A stretch of 57,427 nucleotides of DNA, taken from positions 1-57,427 of the forward strand of contig NZ_VICE01000044.1 in the NCBI RefSeq assembly GCF_006546775.1. The letters are read 5' to 3'. Both the position numbers and the translations under genes were made by a program. The DNA is from Marilutibacter aestuarii. GTDB lineage: Bacteria > Pseudomonadota > Gammaproteobacteria > Xanthomonadales > Xanthomonadaceae. Each line of letters begins with the position of its first letter. Position 1 is the first letter of the stretch. Below, piece after piece: positions 1-8,314 of the stretch. Under the pieces are notes generated by a model. It was given only the letters and a program-made list of their open reading frames with translations, was not told where the DNA came from and did not search any database.

Positions 1-108
1 AAGGCCGCCAAGAAGGCCGCCGCCAAGAAGACGGTGAAGAAGGCCGCCAAGAAGGCCGCCGCCAAGAAGACGGTGAAGAAGGCCGCCAAGAAGGCTGCTG
101 CCAGGAAG
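1..108 (+). repeat. 39-bp tandem coding repeat in the H1-like gene
   Basis: A 13-codon unit (KKAAKKAAAKKTV) is present as bases 1-36 (missing its first codon), repeated exactly at 37-75, and repeated with divergence from 76 onward, where GCC becomes GCT and AAG becomes AGG. Such repeats commonly change copy number by slippage and give strain-to-strain length variation. Confidence 0.85.
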
Positions 109-216
109 CCGGCGAAGAAGGCCGCCAAGAAGACCGTCCGCAAGACGGCCAAGCGCACCTCGAAGAAGAAGGCCGCACCGGCCGCACTGCCGAACATCCC
201 GGCACCGATGATCTGA
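1..216 (+). CDS. Histone H1-like / AlgP-like Lys-Ala-rich DNA-binding protein, 3' part
   Basis: Only the C-terminal 71 residues are in the window, and the reading frame is open to base 1. The protein is built almost entirely of KKAAKK-, KKTVKK- and AARK-type repeats and ends in a short uncharged tail (ALPNIPAPMI). This composition matches bacterial H1-like/AlgP-type C-terminal tails, which bind DNA non-specifically and act as nucleoid-associated proteins. A GTG at 34 is an internal repeat codon rather than a credible start, since the repeat runs through the left edge. A strong rho-independent terminator follows 32 bases after the stop. Identity as H1-like is based on composition only. Confidence 0.75.
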   Translation, partial: KAAKKAAAKKTVKKAAKKAAAKKTVKKAAKKAAARKPAKKAAKKTVRKTAKRTSKKKAAPAALPNIPAPMI

Positions 217-248
217 TACGTCCCGATACCGTTTCCACGGTCATCAGA

Positions 249-284
249 CTCTTCCCCGCGGCCCAGGCGGGGGAGAGTTTTTTT
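249..284 (+). terminator. Rho-independent terminator of the H1-like gene
   Basis: Arms CTCTTCCCCGC (249-259) and GCGGGGGAGAG (267-277) pair over 11 bp with one G-T wobble, and seven T follow (278-284). It sits directly behind the H1-like stop codon. Confidence 0.9.
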
Positions 285-442
285 ATGCTCCATCACCCGG
301 ATCAGGCGAGCGCACCGCGAGGCGCGGAAGTCCATGTCGCCTGCATGCGCCAGCTGGCGAACGATCTGTCCGTTGTCCGGCCGCCACGGCCTGCGGTGCT
401 CGGCGGCCTCAAAGTCGCAAGACCAAGATCAAGGAGCGTAGC

Positions 443-467
443 GCGCAATAAGCGCAGTGCATTGCGC
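443..467. repeat. Palindrome GCGCAAT-N11-ATTGCGC
   Basis: Arms 443-449 and 461-467 are perfect 7-bp inverted repeats around an 11-base centre (AAGCGCAGTGC). This is the first unit of the repeat cluster and resembles REP-type extragenic palindromes. Confidence 0.75.
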
Positions 468-540
468 CACGCTCTGTGCCGGCCAACTGACCCGGGCGAT
501 GGTCGATAGCCAGGGCGAAAGCAAGAGCTGGATTCCAGCG
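461..540. repeat. Composite repeat, copy 1
   Basis: The segment starting ATTGCGCC at 461 aligns with 784 onward: 29 of the first 36 bases are identical. Both copies then continue to a GGCGAAAGC motif and a CCAGCG end. This indicates an old duplication or two insertions of the same composite element. Confidence 0.65.
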
Positions 541-551
541 TTCGCTGGAAT
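532..551. repeat. Perfect hairpin ATTCCAGCG-TT-CGCTGGAAT
   Basis: Two 9-base arms (532-540 and 543-551) are separated by TT. The surrounding context (CTGGATTCCAGCG and GGAATGACGG) is a very common dispersed intergenic palindrome in proteobacterial genomes. Confidence 0.85.
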
Positions 552-600
552 GACGGTTTGTGTGGGTGCCGTAAGGGGTTCGGCTGCAGCGTCGCCGCAA

Positions 601-629
601 GGTGGGTCGAGCCGAAGGCGATACCCACC
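601..629. repeat. Palindrome GGTGGGT ... ACCCACC
   Basis: Seven-base arms (601-607 and 623-629) flank a 15-base centre that contains GCCGAAGGC, itself able to pair. It is another unit of the intergenic repeat cluster. Confidence 0.75.
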
Positions 630-651
630 ATGGCTTCCGGCCACGACGTGA

Positions 652-678
652 GATGGGTTTTGCTCCGCGCAACCCATC
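652..678. repeat. Palindrome GATGGGTT ... AACCCATC
   Basis: Perfect 8-base arms (652-659 and 671-678) flank an 11-base centre. It is similar in design to the 601-629 element, and only 22 bases separate the two. Confidence 0.8.
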
Positions 679-715
679 CTGCGAAGCTGCGAACGCCTGA
701 TCGCCAGCCGCGTAG

Positions 716-740
716 CCCGGGGAGGCGAAGCGCATCCGGG
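716..740. repeat. REP-like element CCCGG-GGAGGCGAAGCGCAT-CCGGG
   Basis: CCCGG (716-720) and CCGGG (736-740) pair around a GCGAAGCGC core. With the leading GTAG at 712 it resembles the widespread GTAGCCCGG...CCGGG extragenic palindromes. Confidence 0.75.
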
Positions 741-783
741 GGCCCGGTGTGAGGGGGATCGGACCGGGCGACAAGCCACGCGT

Positions 784-852
784 ATTGCGCCAAGCCCTGT
801 GCCGGTCAAGTAGCCCAGGGAGAAGGCGAAAGCGGGCTCCCAGCGCTTATCG
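784..852. repeat. Composite repeat, copy 2
   Basis: This is the diverged partner of 461-540. ATTGCGCCAAGCCCTGTGCC at 784 matches ATTGCGCCACGCTCTGTGCC at 461 with two differences. It then carries GGCGAAAGCGGG and CTCCCAGCGCTT. Confidence 0.6.
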
Positions 853-1048
853 AACGCACGACGCGTTGCGCCGGGGCAAGGCGTGCCGGAAGCGCATCGC
901 AGGAGGAGCGAAGAAGGCGTCTCCAGGCAAGGGGAGGCTGGCCCACCCATCGGCACACCCCGGCTGCTTCCCGGGGCGACGGATGTCGATCACGCCGCCT
1001 TCCGCGGAAATCCAGGAAGCACCCTGTGGAGCGGTGCCGGTCGCGGAG

Positions 1049-2368
1049 TCAGTGCCGCGCGACGAGTCGTGGGTCCGGGGCCTGGAAGTGTGCCGGCGTG
1101 CCGCCTTCACCGGTGAGCGCATCGTCGTAGTCGATGTCGAGCCACTTGCGTTCGGGCAGGCCGAGTGCGCTGTCGAGGATCATCGGCAACAGGCCCGAGG
1201 GCAGGCTCGTGTTCGAGTTCCACATCACGGCCACGCCGAAATCGCGGCCCGGCAGAAGCGCGACCATGCCGCGATACCCCTGCACGACACCGCCGTGGTA
1301 GATCATCCGTTGGCCCGCGTAATCGTGGACCCGCCAGCCCAGCGCATAGCCGGCATAAGTGATCCGCTCCCGGCGCCAGGACGTACCCATCTGGCCCGGT
1401 GTGTCGACGATCGGTGCATGCAGCGTCGCCAGCAGCGGCGCCGACAGCACGTCAGGCCGGTGGCCGGTCTGGGCGATCAGCCACTGCGCCATGTCGCTCG
1501 CGCTTGCGTTCACCCCGGCCGCGGGCGGCAACTGGTAGTACGTCGGCTTCGGCGAGACCGAGGCCCAGCCACCGCGGGTGGCGATATGCGGGCGCGCCCA
1601 GCTCGGGCTGCTCTCGATGCCCTCCAGGCCGAGGCTGGCATCGTTCATTCCCAGCGGCTGGAAGATGCGGCGGCGCACCTCCTGGCTGTAGAAGTCGCCG
1701 GTCGCGGCGAACACGACGTCGCCGATCAGGCTGAAGGCGACATTCTGGTAGGCATAGCAGGTGCCCGGCTGGCAACGCAGCGGTGTGTTGGCAAGGCGGC
1801 CGGTCAGCGTGCGGTAGTCGACGTAGCGCTCGAGGTCGCGGTCGTAGGCATTGTGCGGCAGCCCCAGGCGGTGGCTGAGCAGGTCGGCGATGGTCACCTG
1901 CTGGGTGGCGTAGGGGTCCTTGAGCTTGAAGTTCGGCAGGTACTGGGTGACTTTGCTGTCCCAGCGCAAGGTGCCTTCGTTGATCAACAGGCCGGCCATG
2001 CTCGAGGCGAAGGCCTTCGACAGCGAAGCCAGGCGGAACACGGTATGCGAGTCGACCGGCGCGGGCGCCTGCATGTCGGTAACGCCATATCCGCGTGCAC
2101 TGAGCACCTTGCCTTCGTGCACGATGGCCACGGCCATCCCGGGCACGCGGCGATCCGCGACCAGCGCCTGCGCCATGGCCTCGAACCGCTTCACGTTGAA
2201 GTCCGGCGGCAGCGGCGTGCTGCTGACGGTGGAAATCGTGTCGGTGGCCGGAGGCGGCGCGGCAGAGGAGGGCGTCTGCGCCGTGGTGCCGAGGGCGAGC
2301 GGAAGCAGGGCGGACAGGACCGCCAGGCGTAGGAAGGTGCGTGGCCGGGCGGTCATGGTGGCTTTCAT
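1049..2368 (-). CDS. Exported serine hydrolase, class C beta-lactamase/DD-peptidase family
   Basis: The protein belongs to the beta-lactamase/transpeptidase-like (EstB/AmpC) superfamily. Counted from an ATG at 2401, the nucleophile motif SLSK is at residues 126-129, Tyr-Gln-Asn at 218-220 stands for the YxN motif, and HGG at 369-371 replaces KTG, as in esterase-type members. A hydrophobic stretch (LRLAVLSALLPLALG) ending in an Ala-Gln site indicates a signal peptide, so it should act in the periplasm. The ATG at 2368 gives a normal-length signal peptide, and 2401 and 2356 are alternatives. The natural substrate is unknown, and the HGG motif argues against a dedicated antibiotic-resistance enzyme. 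It is divergent from lemA. Confidence 0.85.
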   Translation of the reverse strand: MKATMTARPRTFLRLAVLSALLPLALGTTAQTPSSAAPPPATDTISTVSSTPLPPDFNVKRFEAMAQALVADRRVPGMAVAIVHEGKVLSARGYGVTDMQAPAPVDSHTVFRLASLSKAFASSMAGLLINEGTLRWDSKVTQYLPNFKLKDPYATQQVTIADLLSHRLGLPHNAYDRDLERYVDYRTLTGRLANTPLRCQPGTCYAYQNVAFSLIGDVVFAATGDFYSQEVRRRIFQPLGMNDASLGLEGIESSPSWARPHIATRGGWASVSPKPTYYQLPPAAGVNASASDMAQWLIAQTGHRPDVLSAPLLATLHAPIVDTPGQMGTSWRRERITYAGYALGWRVHDYAGQRMIYHGGVVQGYRGMVALLPGRDFGVAVMWNSNTSLPSGLLPMILDSALGLPERKWLDIDYDDALTGEGGTPAHFQAPDPRLVARH

Positions 2369-2454
2369 CGTTCGCAGCGCCTGCGTATGCTGGGAGTGCA
2401 TTCGATTCTAGCGCCGACCCCACCCGGGGTTACAAGCCACGTGGAGTGAAGGTC

Positions 2455-3048
2455 ATGATGGGTTTATTGATTCTGCTTGTCGTGTTGGCAGTCCTGGGGT
2501 TCTGGGCGGTCGGCATGTACAACGGCCTGGTCGGCGCCCGCAACGCGTTCAAGAACGCCTTCGCGCAGATCGACGTACAGCTCCAGCGTCGTTTCGACCT
2601 GATCCCCAACCTGGTGGAAACCGCCAAGGCCTATCTGGCGCACGAGAAGGGCACGCTGGAGGCGGTCACCGCGGCGCGCAACGCGGCGCAGTCCGGGCTG
2701 GCGGCGGCCAAGGCGTCGCCCGGCGATCCGGCCGCGATGGCCGAGCTGTCGCGCAGCCAGGGCGCGCTGGAAGGCGCGCTGGGTCGCCTGCTGGTCACGG
2801 TCGAAGCCTATCCCGAACTCAAGGCCAGCCAGAACATGATGCAGCTGACCGAGGAACTCACCAGCACCGAGAACAAGGTGGCGTTCGCCCGGCAGGCCTA
2901 CAACGACAGCGTGATGGCCTACAACAACAAGCGCGAGATGTTCCCGTCGTCGGTCGTGGCGGGCATGTTCAACTTCAAGCCGGCGGCCCTGCTCGACATC
3001 CCGGCCGACAAGCCCGAGGTGCGCGAGGCGCCGAAGGTCCAGTTCTGA
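2455..3048 (+). CDS. lemA: LemA family protein
   Basis: This is a 197-residue protein with one N-terminal membrane segment (residues 2-20) followed by the LemA signature: Asn-rich VGARNAF, then VQLQRRFDLIPNLVET and AYLAHEKGTL. The remainder is a predicted helical bundle, and no catalytic residues are known for the family. The frame stays open upstream of 2455, but ATG 2455 has GGAG at 2443-2446 and starts right before the membrane helix. It is followed after 94 bases by an M48 peptidase. The LemA/HtpX-like pairing is a recurrent operon, which suggests a joint role in membrane protein quality control or signalling. Confidence 0.93.
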   Translation: MMGLLILLVVLAVLGFWAVGMYNGLVGARNAFKNAFAQIDVQLQRRFDLIPNLVETAKAYLAHEKGTLEAVTAARNAAQSGLAAAKASPGDPAAMAELSRSQGALEGALGRLLVTVEAYPELKASQNMMQLTEELTSTENKVAFARQAYNDSVMAYNNKREMFPSSVVAGMFNFKPAALLDIPADKPEVREAPKVQF

Positions 3049-3142
3049 CCGCCCTGCCCGGGGCACGCCCCCGGGGAGCCCCCGCGGGCCCGGCGTCGCC
3101 GGGTCGCGTGTCCCGCCCACTCGACCCCTGGCCGATCCACGC

Positions 3143-5032
3143 ATGAATTTCTTCGAACACCAGGCGGCGGCGCGCAAGAGTTCGACGCGGCTGGTCGTGC
3201 TGTTCGGGCTGGCGGTACTGGGCATCGTGCTGGCGGTCGACGCGGCGGTCGGGCTCGTTGCCGGGTTTACGCCGGGACTGATGGCGGTGGCTTCGCTGGG
3301 TACGCTCGCGGTCATCGGCCTGGGGTCGCTTTTCCGGATCGCCAGCCTGGGCGCCGGCGGCGAACCGGTGGCGCTGCAGCTGGGCGGGGTGCCGGTGCCC
3401 GAGGACACGCGTGACCTCAACCTGCGACGCCTGCGCAATGTCGTCGAGGAGATCGCGATCGCGTCCGGCGTGCCCGTGCCCAAGGTCTACGTGCTCGAGC
3501 ACGAAGCGGCGATCAACGCCTTCGCCGCCGGCTACTCGCCGTCCGACGCCGTGGTCGCGGTGACGCGCGGTGCCCTCGACCGGCTCAACCGCGACGAACT
3601 TCAGGGCGTGATCGCCCACGAATTCAGCCACATCCTCAACGGCGACATGCGCCTGAACATCCGCCTCATGGGCGTGCTGTTCGGGATCATGATGATCGCC
3701 ATCATCGGCCGCAAGGTCATGGTCCACGGCCACTACGCCAGCCGCAGGGAGGGCGTGGCGGTGGTGCTGGTGGCGGCCCTGGTCGCGATGGCGATCGGCT
3801 CGATCGGCCTGTTCTTCGGCCGCATGATCAAGGCGGGCGTCAGCCGCAGTCGCGAACGCCTGGCCGATGCCTCGGCCGTCCAGTTCACGCGTCAGACCGC
3901 CGGACTGGCCGGCGCGCTGAAGAAGATCGGGGGGCTGGAGGACGGCTCGCGGCTCGCCGCGCGCGGCGATGCCGAGGAGGTCAGCCACATGCTGTTCGGC
4001 GACGGCGTCGGGTTCAGCGGCCTGTTCGCGACCCACCCGCCCCTGGTCCAGCGCATCCAGGCACTGGAGCCCGGCTTCGACGACGCCCAGCTCAAGGCGC
4101 TGTCGCGGCGGTGGATGCAGGCGGCGCCCAATGGGCTCGAAGAGGACATGCAGATGGGCCTGGCGCCGGGCGCACCGCCGCCGCCCTTGCCGTCGCAGGC
4201 CGAGCACGCCCTGTCGCCGGGAGCCGTGTCCGCGCAGGTGGCCCATCCCGGTGCGGACGACTACCTGCGTGCCGACGCCCTGGTCGCGGCCATGCCGCCT
4301 TCGCTGCGCGCGCTCGCCGCCGAACGCGAAGGGGTGGTGCCCTTGCTGCTCGGCCTGCTGATGGATTCGCGCCAGGCCATCGCCGACAAGCAGGTGGCCG
4401 AGATCTCGGCGCGGCTGGGCCGCGTCGTCGCCGAGCGCGCACGCCACATCCACGACAGCGAGCTGCACGACCTGAACCCGATGCTCCGGCTGCCGCTGGC
4501 CGCGATGGCGTTCCCGGTCCTGCGCCTGCGTCCGCGCCCGGAACTGGATGGCTTCCTCGATGCCTCCAACGCGATGGTCTACGCCGATGGCCGGGTCAGC
4601 CTGTTCGAATACTGCCTGGCGCGGTTGCTGACGGTACAGGTGCGCGAGTCGCTCGACCCGGCACGCTACGCGCGCATGGGGCGCAAGCGCGTACCGGGCG
4701 TCAAGCGCGAGTTCGCGACCCTGCTCGCGGTCGTGGCGCAGGCCGGCCACGCCGACGAGGCAGGTGCCCGGCGCGCCTACCTGGCTGGACTCCAGCGGAT
4801 CCTGCCGCGCGACCACATGCCCTACGGGCCGCCGGCCGAGGGCGTGGTCGCGCTGGACGAAGTCTGGGAGCCGCTGGACGCGCTCGATCCGCTGGCCAAG
4901 CAGGTGCTGGTGGAGTCCATCACCGAGGCGATCGGCCACGATGGCCGCGTCAGCGTCGCCGAAGCCGAGCTCCTGCGCACCATCTGCGGCGTCCTGCACT
5001 GCCCGCTGCCGCCGATGCTCGGCGGCGCCTGA
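3143..5032 (+). CDS. M48 family zinc metallopeptidase (HtpX-like) with C-terminal TerB-like region
   Basis: This integral-membrane peptidase has helices at about 17-40, 44-64, 174-190 and 203-224. The zinc site is HEFSH at residues 159-163, with Glu238 in the SRERLADASAV motif as the likely third ligand. HtpX proteins are normally about 290 residues, whereas this one has 629. The extra part includes a Pro-rich linker near 340-350 and then two DGRVS-type acidic motifs, the second ending LHCPLPP. Those motifs resemble TerB-type helical domains (inference). It is paired with lemA upstream. The likely role is cytoplasmic-membrane proteolysis or stress response. Confidence 0.9.
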   Translation: MNFFEHQAAARKSSTRLVVLFGLAVLGIVLAVDAAVGLVAGFTPGLMAVASLGTLAVIGLGSLFRIASLGAGGEPVALQLGGVPVPEDTRDLNLRRLRNVVEEIAIASGVPVPKVYVLEHEAAINAFAAGYSPSDAVVAVTRGALDRLNRDELQGVIAHEFSHILNGDMRLNIRLMGVLFGIMMIAIIGRKVMVHGHYASRREGVAVVLVAALVAMAIGSIGLFFGRMIKAGVSRSRERLADASAVQFTRQTAGLAGALKKIGGLEDGSRLAARGDAEEVSHMLFGDGVGFSGLFATHPPLVQRIQALEPGFDDAQLKALSRRWMQAAPNGLEEDMQMGLAPGAPPPPLPSQAEHALSPGAVSAQVAHPGADDYLRADALVAAMPPSLRALAAEREGVVPLLLGLLMDSRQAIADKQVAEISARLGRVVAERARHIHDSELHDLNPMLRLPLAAMAFPVLRLRPRPELDGFLDASNAMVYADGRVSLFEYCLARLLTVQVRESLDPARYARMGRKRVPGVKREFATLLAVVAQAGHADEAGARRAYLAGLQRILPRDHMPYGPPAEGVVALDEVWEPLDALDPLAKQVLVESITEAIGHDGRVSVAEAELLRTICGVLHCPLPPMLGGA

Positions 5033-5059
5033 ACCGGCGGGCGCGGGGCGCGGCGAACG

Positions 5060-6673
5060 CTAGCGCGCGAGATCGGGCGCCAGGATCATGCCGGCCGCGC
5101 GCTCGGCGATCATGATCGTCGGCGCGTTGGTGTTGCCACCGACCAGCCGCGGCATGACCGAAGCATCCACCACGCGCAGGCCGTCCACGCCCTTCACCCG
5201 GAGGCGCGTGTCCACGACGGCCTCGTCGTCCTGGCCCATCCGGCAGGTCCCGACCGGGTGGTAGATGCTTTCGGCGCGGGCGCGGACGAAAGCGGCCAGG
5301 CCCGCGTCATCGAGGTCGCCGTGGGCCGGATGGACCGGTTCGCCGCGGTAGGGATCGAAGGCCGGCTGGGCCAGCAGCTCGCGCGACAGACGCGCGCATT
5401 CGACCATCATCTTCATGTCGAACCCTCCCTCGTCGCTCAGGTAGCCCGCCTCGATGCGCGGCTTGTCGCCGGCGCTCGCGCTGGCCAGGCGGATCCGTCC
5501 CCGGCTGCGCGGACGAAGGAAGCAGGCATGCACCGTGTAGCCGTCGCCCGGCAAGCGATTGCGACCGTGGTCGTCGAGCAGGGCGGGCACGAAGTGGAAC
5601 TGGATGTCGGCCCGCGCGTCGGCTGCCAGGCGGGAACGCACGAAGCCGCCCGCCTCGGCGATGTTGCTGGTGCCCGCGCCGCGACGCCCGCGCAGGTAGT
5701 AGTCGAAGGCGATGCGCAGTTCACTGGCGCGGTCGTAACTGACCGGCAGCCTCGAGCGGGTCAGGGTGCAGATGTCCAGGTGGTCCTGCAGGTTGCGGCC
5801 AACGCCGGGCGCGTCGAACACACGCTCGATGCCCAGCCGCCCCAGTTCGTCGGCCGGCCCCACCCCCGAGAGCATCAACAACTGCGGGGAGTTGACCGCA
5901 CCGCCGCAGAGCAGCACTTCGCGCGTCGCCGACTGGTGGTAGGCGCGCCCGCCGGCGCTGTAGGCCACCCCCGAGGCCCGCGGCACCGCGCCACGATCGA
6001 AGGTGATGCGAGAGACCTGCGCCCCGGTGACGACCTTCAGGTTGCGCCGGCCTTGCACGGGGTGGAGGTAGGCCACCGCGCTGGAGCAGCGGGCACCGTC
6101 CTTCTGCGTCACCTGGTAGAGGCCGAAGCCCGCCTGTCCGGGGCCGTTGAAATCGTCGTTGCGCGGGTGGCCCATCTGCGCCCCGGCTTCGACGAAGGCG
6201 TGCGACAGGGGGTTGACGTGGCGCAGGTCGGCCACGTGCAACGGCCCCGTGCCGCCATGCAGCGGTCCGGCGCCGCGCGTGTTGCACTCGGACCGGAGGA
6301 AGGCCGGAAGGACGTCGCGCCAGGCCCAGCCCGGCGCCCCCAGGGCCGCCCACTCGTCGTAGTCGCGGGGGTCGCCGCGGGTGTAGCACATCGCATTGAT
6401 CGAGCTGCTGCCGCCCAGGACCTTGCCGCGTGGCCACCACAACGCACGGTCGTCCAGCATCGCCTGCGGCGCGGTGTGGTAATCCCAGTTGAGTTGCGCC
6501 TGGTCGACAAGCCGGGCGAGGCCCGCGGGCATGTGGATGAAGGGGTGGCGATCGCGTGGGCCGGCCTCCAGCAGCAGCACGTTCACGTCGGGATCGGCGG
6601 ACAGCCGGTTGGCCAGCACGCAGCCCGCCGAGCCGGCACCGATGATGATGTAGTCGTGGCGTCTCGCGGACAT
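5060..6673 (-). CDS. GMC family FAD-dependent oxidoreductase (choline/alcohol dehydrogenase type)
   Basis: This 537-residue flavoenzyme begins with the FAD-binding motif IIIGAGSAGCVLANRL (about residues 9-24). The GMC signatures GKVLGGSSSINAMCYTRG and GGAVNSPQLLMLSGVG follow. The C-terminal region has YHPVGTCRMG with the catalytic His, then GGNTNAPTIMIAERAA. It is typical of choline dehydrogenase-like or polyol/alcohol dehydrogenases; the substrate cannot be read from sequence. The start at 6673 is favoured by AGGA just upstream and by the position of the nucleotide-binding motif. The open frame continuing to 8293 runs antisense through the neighbouring transporter and is not coding. The gene is convergent with the M48 gene, 27 bases apart. 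Confidence 0.9.
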   Translation of the reverse strand: MSARRHDYIIIGAGSAGCVLANRLSADPDVNVLLLEAGPRDRHPFIHMPAGLARLVDQAQLNWDYHTAPQAMLDDRALWWPRGKVLGGSSSINAMCYTRGDPRDYDEWAALGAPGWAWRDVLPAFLRSECNTRGAGPLHGGTGPLHVADLRHVNPLSHAFVEAGAQMGHPRNDDFNGPGQAGFGLYQVTQKDGARCSSAVAYLHPVQGRRNLKVVTGAQVSRITFDRGAVPRASGVAYSAGGRAYHQSATREVLLCGGAVNSPQLLMLSGVGPADELGRLGIERVFDAPGVGRNLQDHLDICTLTRSRLPVSYDRASELRIAFDYYLRGRRGAGTSNIAEAGGFVRSRLAADARADIQFHFVPALLDDHGRNRLPGDGYTVHACFLRPRSRGRIRLASASAGDKPRIEAGYLSDEGGFDMKMMVECARLSRELLAQPAFDPYRGEPVHPAHGDLDDAGLAAFVRARAESIYHPVGTCRMGQDDEAVVDTRLRVKGVDGLRVVDASVMPRLVGGNTNAPTIMIAERAAGMILAPDLAR

Positions 6674-6901
6674 GGGTCCTGACGTGGCCTGGATTGTGCG
6701 CATTACAGCAGATGCCGTGCACGCCGGCTGCGTGGGAGCGGGCAGGGTTGGGTACCATGTGCGGCATGCCCGCCGCGATGGGGGCTGCGCGGGTGCGGCG
6801 CCCACGGGGGCATCGCCACGGCGCATCGCATCGCGCATCCATTGCGACCTTGAGCGTCGGGAGAGCCAGGTGGGGCCGGACAAGCACATGGGCGGTGGAC
6901 G

Positions 6902-8245
6902 ATGAAGGCCTGGCCGGCGCGGACCCGGCGCCTGCGGGCGATGCTGGCCGGCTCGCCGCCACTGTGGTGGTCGCTGCTGTACTTCTTCTGCCTGCTGTGC
7001 GGCTACTACGTGCTGCGCCCGGTGCGTGACGCCATGGGCGCCTCCAGCGATGTCTTCGCCGTGTTCCCGCCGGGCCTGCTGGCGTGGGCGGCCGGCCACG
7101 GGGTGGCCCTGGGCGACTACACCCTGCAGGTGCTGTTCACTGCCACCTTCATCGTCATGGTGCTCCTGCAGCCGCTGTACGGCGCGCTGGTCGCGCACTT
7201 CCCGCGACGGGTCTTCCTGCCCATCGTCTACTTGGCCTTCATCGCCTGCCTGTTCGGCTTCCAGGCGCTGTTCGCGGGGGGCGTGCCGGGTCGCGGCGGC
7301 CTGTTCTTCGTCTGGGTGGCCGTGTTCAACATGTTCGCCGTCACGGTGTTCTGGAGCTACATGGCGGACGTGTTCGACAACGAGGACGCCAAGCGCTTCT
7401 ACGGCTACATCGGCGCCGGCGGGACCCTGGGTGCGCTGGTCGGACCCGCGCTGACCAGCACGCTGGTCGGACTGATCGGGGTGGCCCACCTGCTGCTGGT
7501 ATCGGCGGCGTTCCTGTGCGTGTGCCTGCTGTGCATCGTCAAGCTCAGGCCCTGGGCGATACGCCGCGAACGCCTGCACCGCGACGCCAGCGGCGAGCAG
7601 GCGATGGGCGGTTCGATCGTCGCCGGACTGAAGCTGGTCGCGTCCAGTCCGATCCTGCGTGCACTCGCGCTGCTGATGTTCTTCGGCGTGGGCGTGGGCA
7701 CGCTGCTCTACAACGAGCAGGCGGCCATCGTGAGGGCCTTCTACCCGGACGCACGCGAGGCCACGCGGTACTACTCGCTGATCGACGCGGCGGTGAACAC
7801 CACGACCCTGCTCATCCAGCTCGTGATCACGCGCTGGCTGCTGCGACGTCACGGCGTCGCGCCGGCGCTGCTGCTGCCGGCCTTCGCGATCATCTGCGGC
7901 TACGCATTGCTCGCGATGTCGCCCCTGCCGGTGCTGGTCGCGATCGTCCAGGTGGCCACGCGGGCGGGCGAGTTTTCCCTGGGCAAGCCGGGGCGCGAGA
8001 CGATCTACACGCGGGTCGACCGCGAGTCGCGCTACAAGGGCAAGGCGGTCATCGATACCGTGGTCTACCGCGCCGGTGACCTGAGCTTCGTCTGGCTGCA
8101 CAAATGGCTTGCGATCTTCGGCTCGCGGGTGGTGTTCGGCGTCGGCATGGGCGTGGCCGCCTGCCTCGCGCTGGCCGCCTGGCGGGTCGTGCGCACCCAG
8201 CGCGAACTTCCCGGCGGGGAAGCGACGCCCCCCCGTGAGGCATGA
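6902..8245 (+). CDS. MFS-type transporter related to NTP/NDP translocases
   Basis: This is a 447-residue polytopic membrane protein with about 12 hydrophobic segments. The first helix carries YYVLRPVRDAMG, the hallmark of the ATP/ADP-translocase-like branch of the major facilitator superfamily (COG3202). A later FWSYMADVFDNEDAKRFYGYIGAGG segment is also typical of that branch. In free-living bacteria these are uncharacterised carriers, and nucleotide exchange is not established for them. The ATG at 6902 has only a weak GGTGG upstream. The 228-base gap to the divergent GMC gene presumably holds both promoters. It is not obviously cotranscribed with the next gene. Confidence 0.85.
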   Translation: MKAWPARTRRLRAMLAGSPPLWWSLLYFFCLLCGYYVLRPVRDAMGASSDVFAVFPPGLLAWAAGHGVALGDYTLQVLFTATFIVMVLLQPLYGALVAHFPRRVFLPIVYLAFIACLFGFQALFAGGVPGRGGLFFVWVAVFNMFAVTVFWSYMADVFDNEDAKRFYGYIGAGGTLGALVGPALTSTLVGLIGVAHLLLVSAAFLCVCLLCIVKLRPWAIRRERLHRDASGEQAMGGSIVAGLKLVASSPILRALALLMFFGVGVGTLLYNEQAAIVRAFYPDAREATRYYSLIDAAVNTTTLLIQLVITRWLLRRHGVAPALLLPAFAIICGYALLAMSPLPVLVAIVQVATRAGEFSLGKPGRETIYTRVDRESRYKGKAVIDTVVYRAGDLSFVWLHKWLAIFGSRVVFGVGMGVAACLALAAWRVVRTQRELPGGEATPPREA

Positions 8246-8314
8246 CCTCCGGCGCATGGCGGACCGGCCGCAGAGGTCGCACAGTGCAGCCATCCCTTGC
8301 CGCTGGAGCCCGTG

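Larger units (their letters stand above)
285..1048. other. Gene-free stretch with a cluster of palindromic repeats
   Basis: There is no credible gene in this 760-bp gap. The open frames present lack ribosome binding sites and recognisable domains, and they overlap one another on both strands. Between 440 and 860 the sequence is a mosaic of short hairpin-forming palindromes listed separately. From about 900 to 1048 nothing recognisable is seen. It lies between the H1-like gene terminator and the 3' end of the convergent serine hydrolase gene. Confidence 0.8.

Noticed and set aside
1-120. Tandem repeats as a possible CRISPR or minisatellite
   Set aside because: The repeats are in frame, encode a Lys-Ala tail, and have no spacers, so they are coding repeats of an H1-like protein.
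749-2332. 527-residue open frame on the plus strand
   Set aside because: It runs through the repeat island and antisense to the serine hydrolase, is Arg/Gly-rich without domains, and has no ribosome site.
1049-2401. Antibiotic-resistance beta-lactamase
   Set aside because: HGG replaces the KTG motif and the context is not resistance-related. An esterase/peptidase-like role is as likely.
2975-4999. 674-residue open frame on the minus strand
   Set aside because: It is fully antisense to the M48 peptidase, which has a clear HExxH site. His/Arg/Gln-rich composition is typical of high-G+C shadow frames.
6674-8293. Long N-terminal extension of the GMC oxidoreductase frame
   Set aside because: It is antisense to the MFS transporter. 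The FAD motif begins directly after the ATG at 6673, which has a ribosome site.
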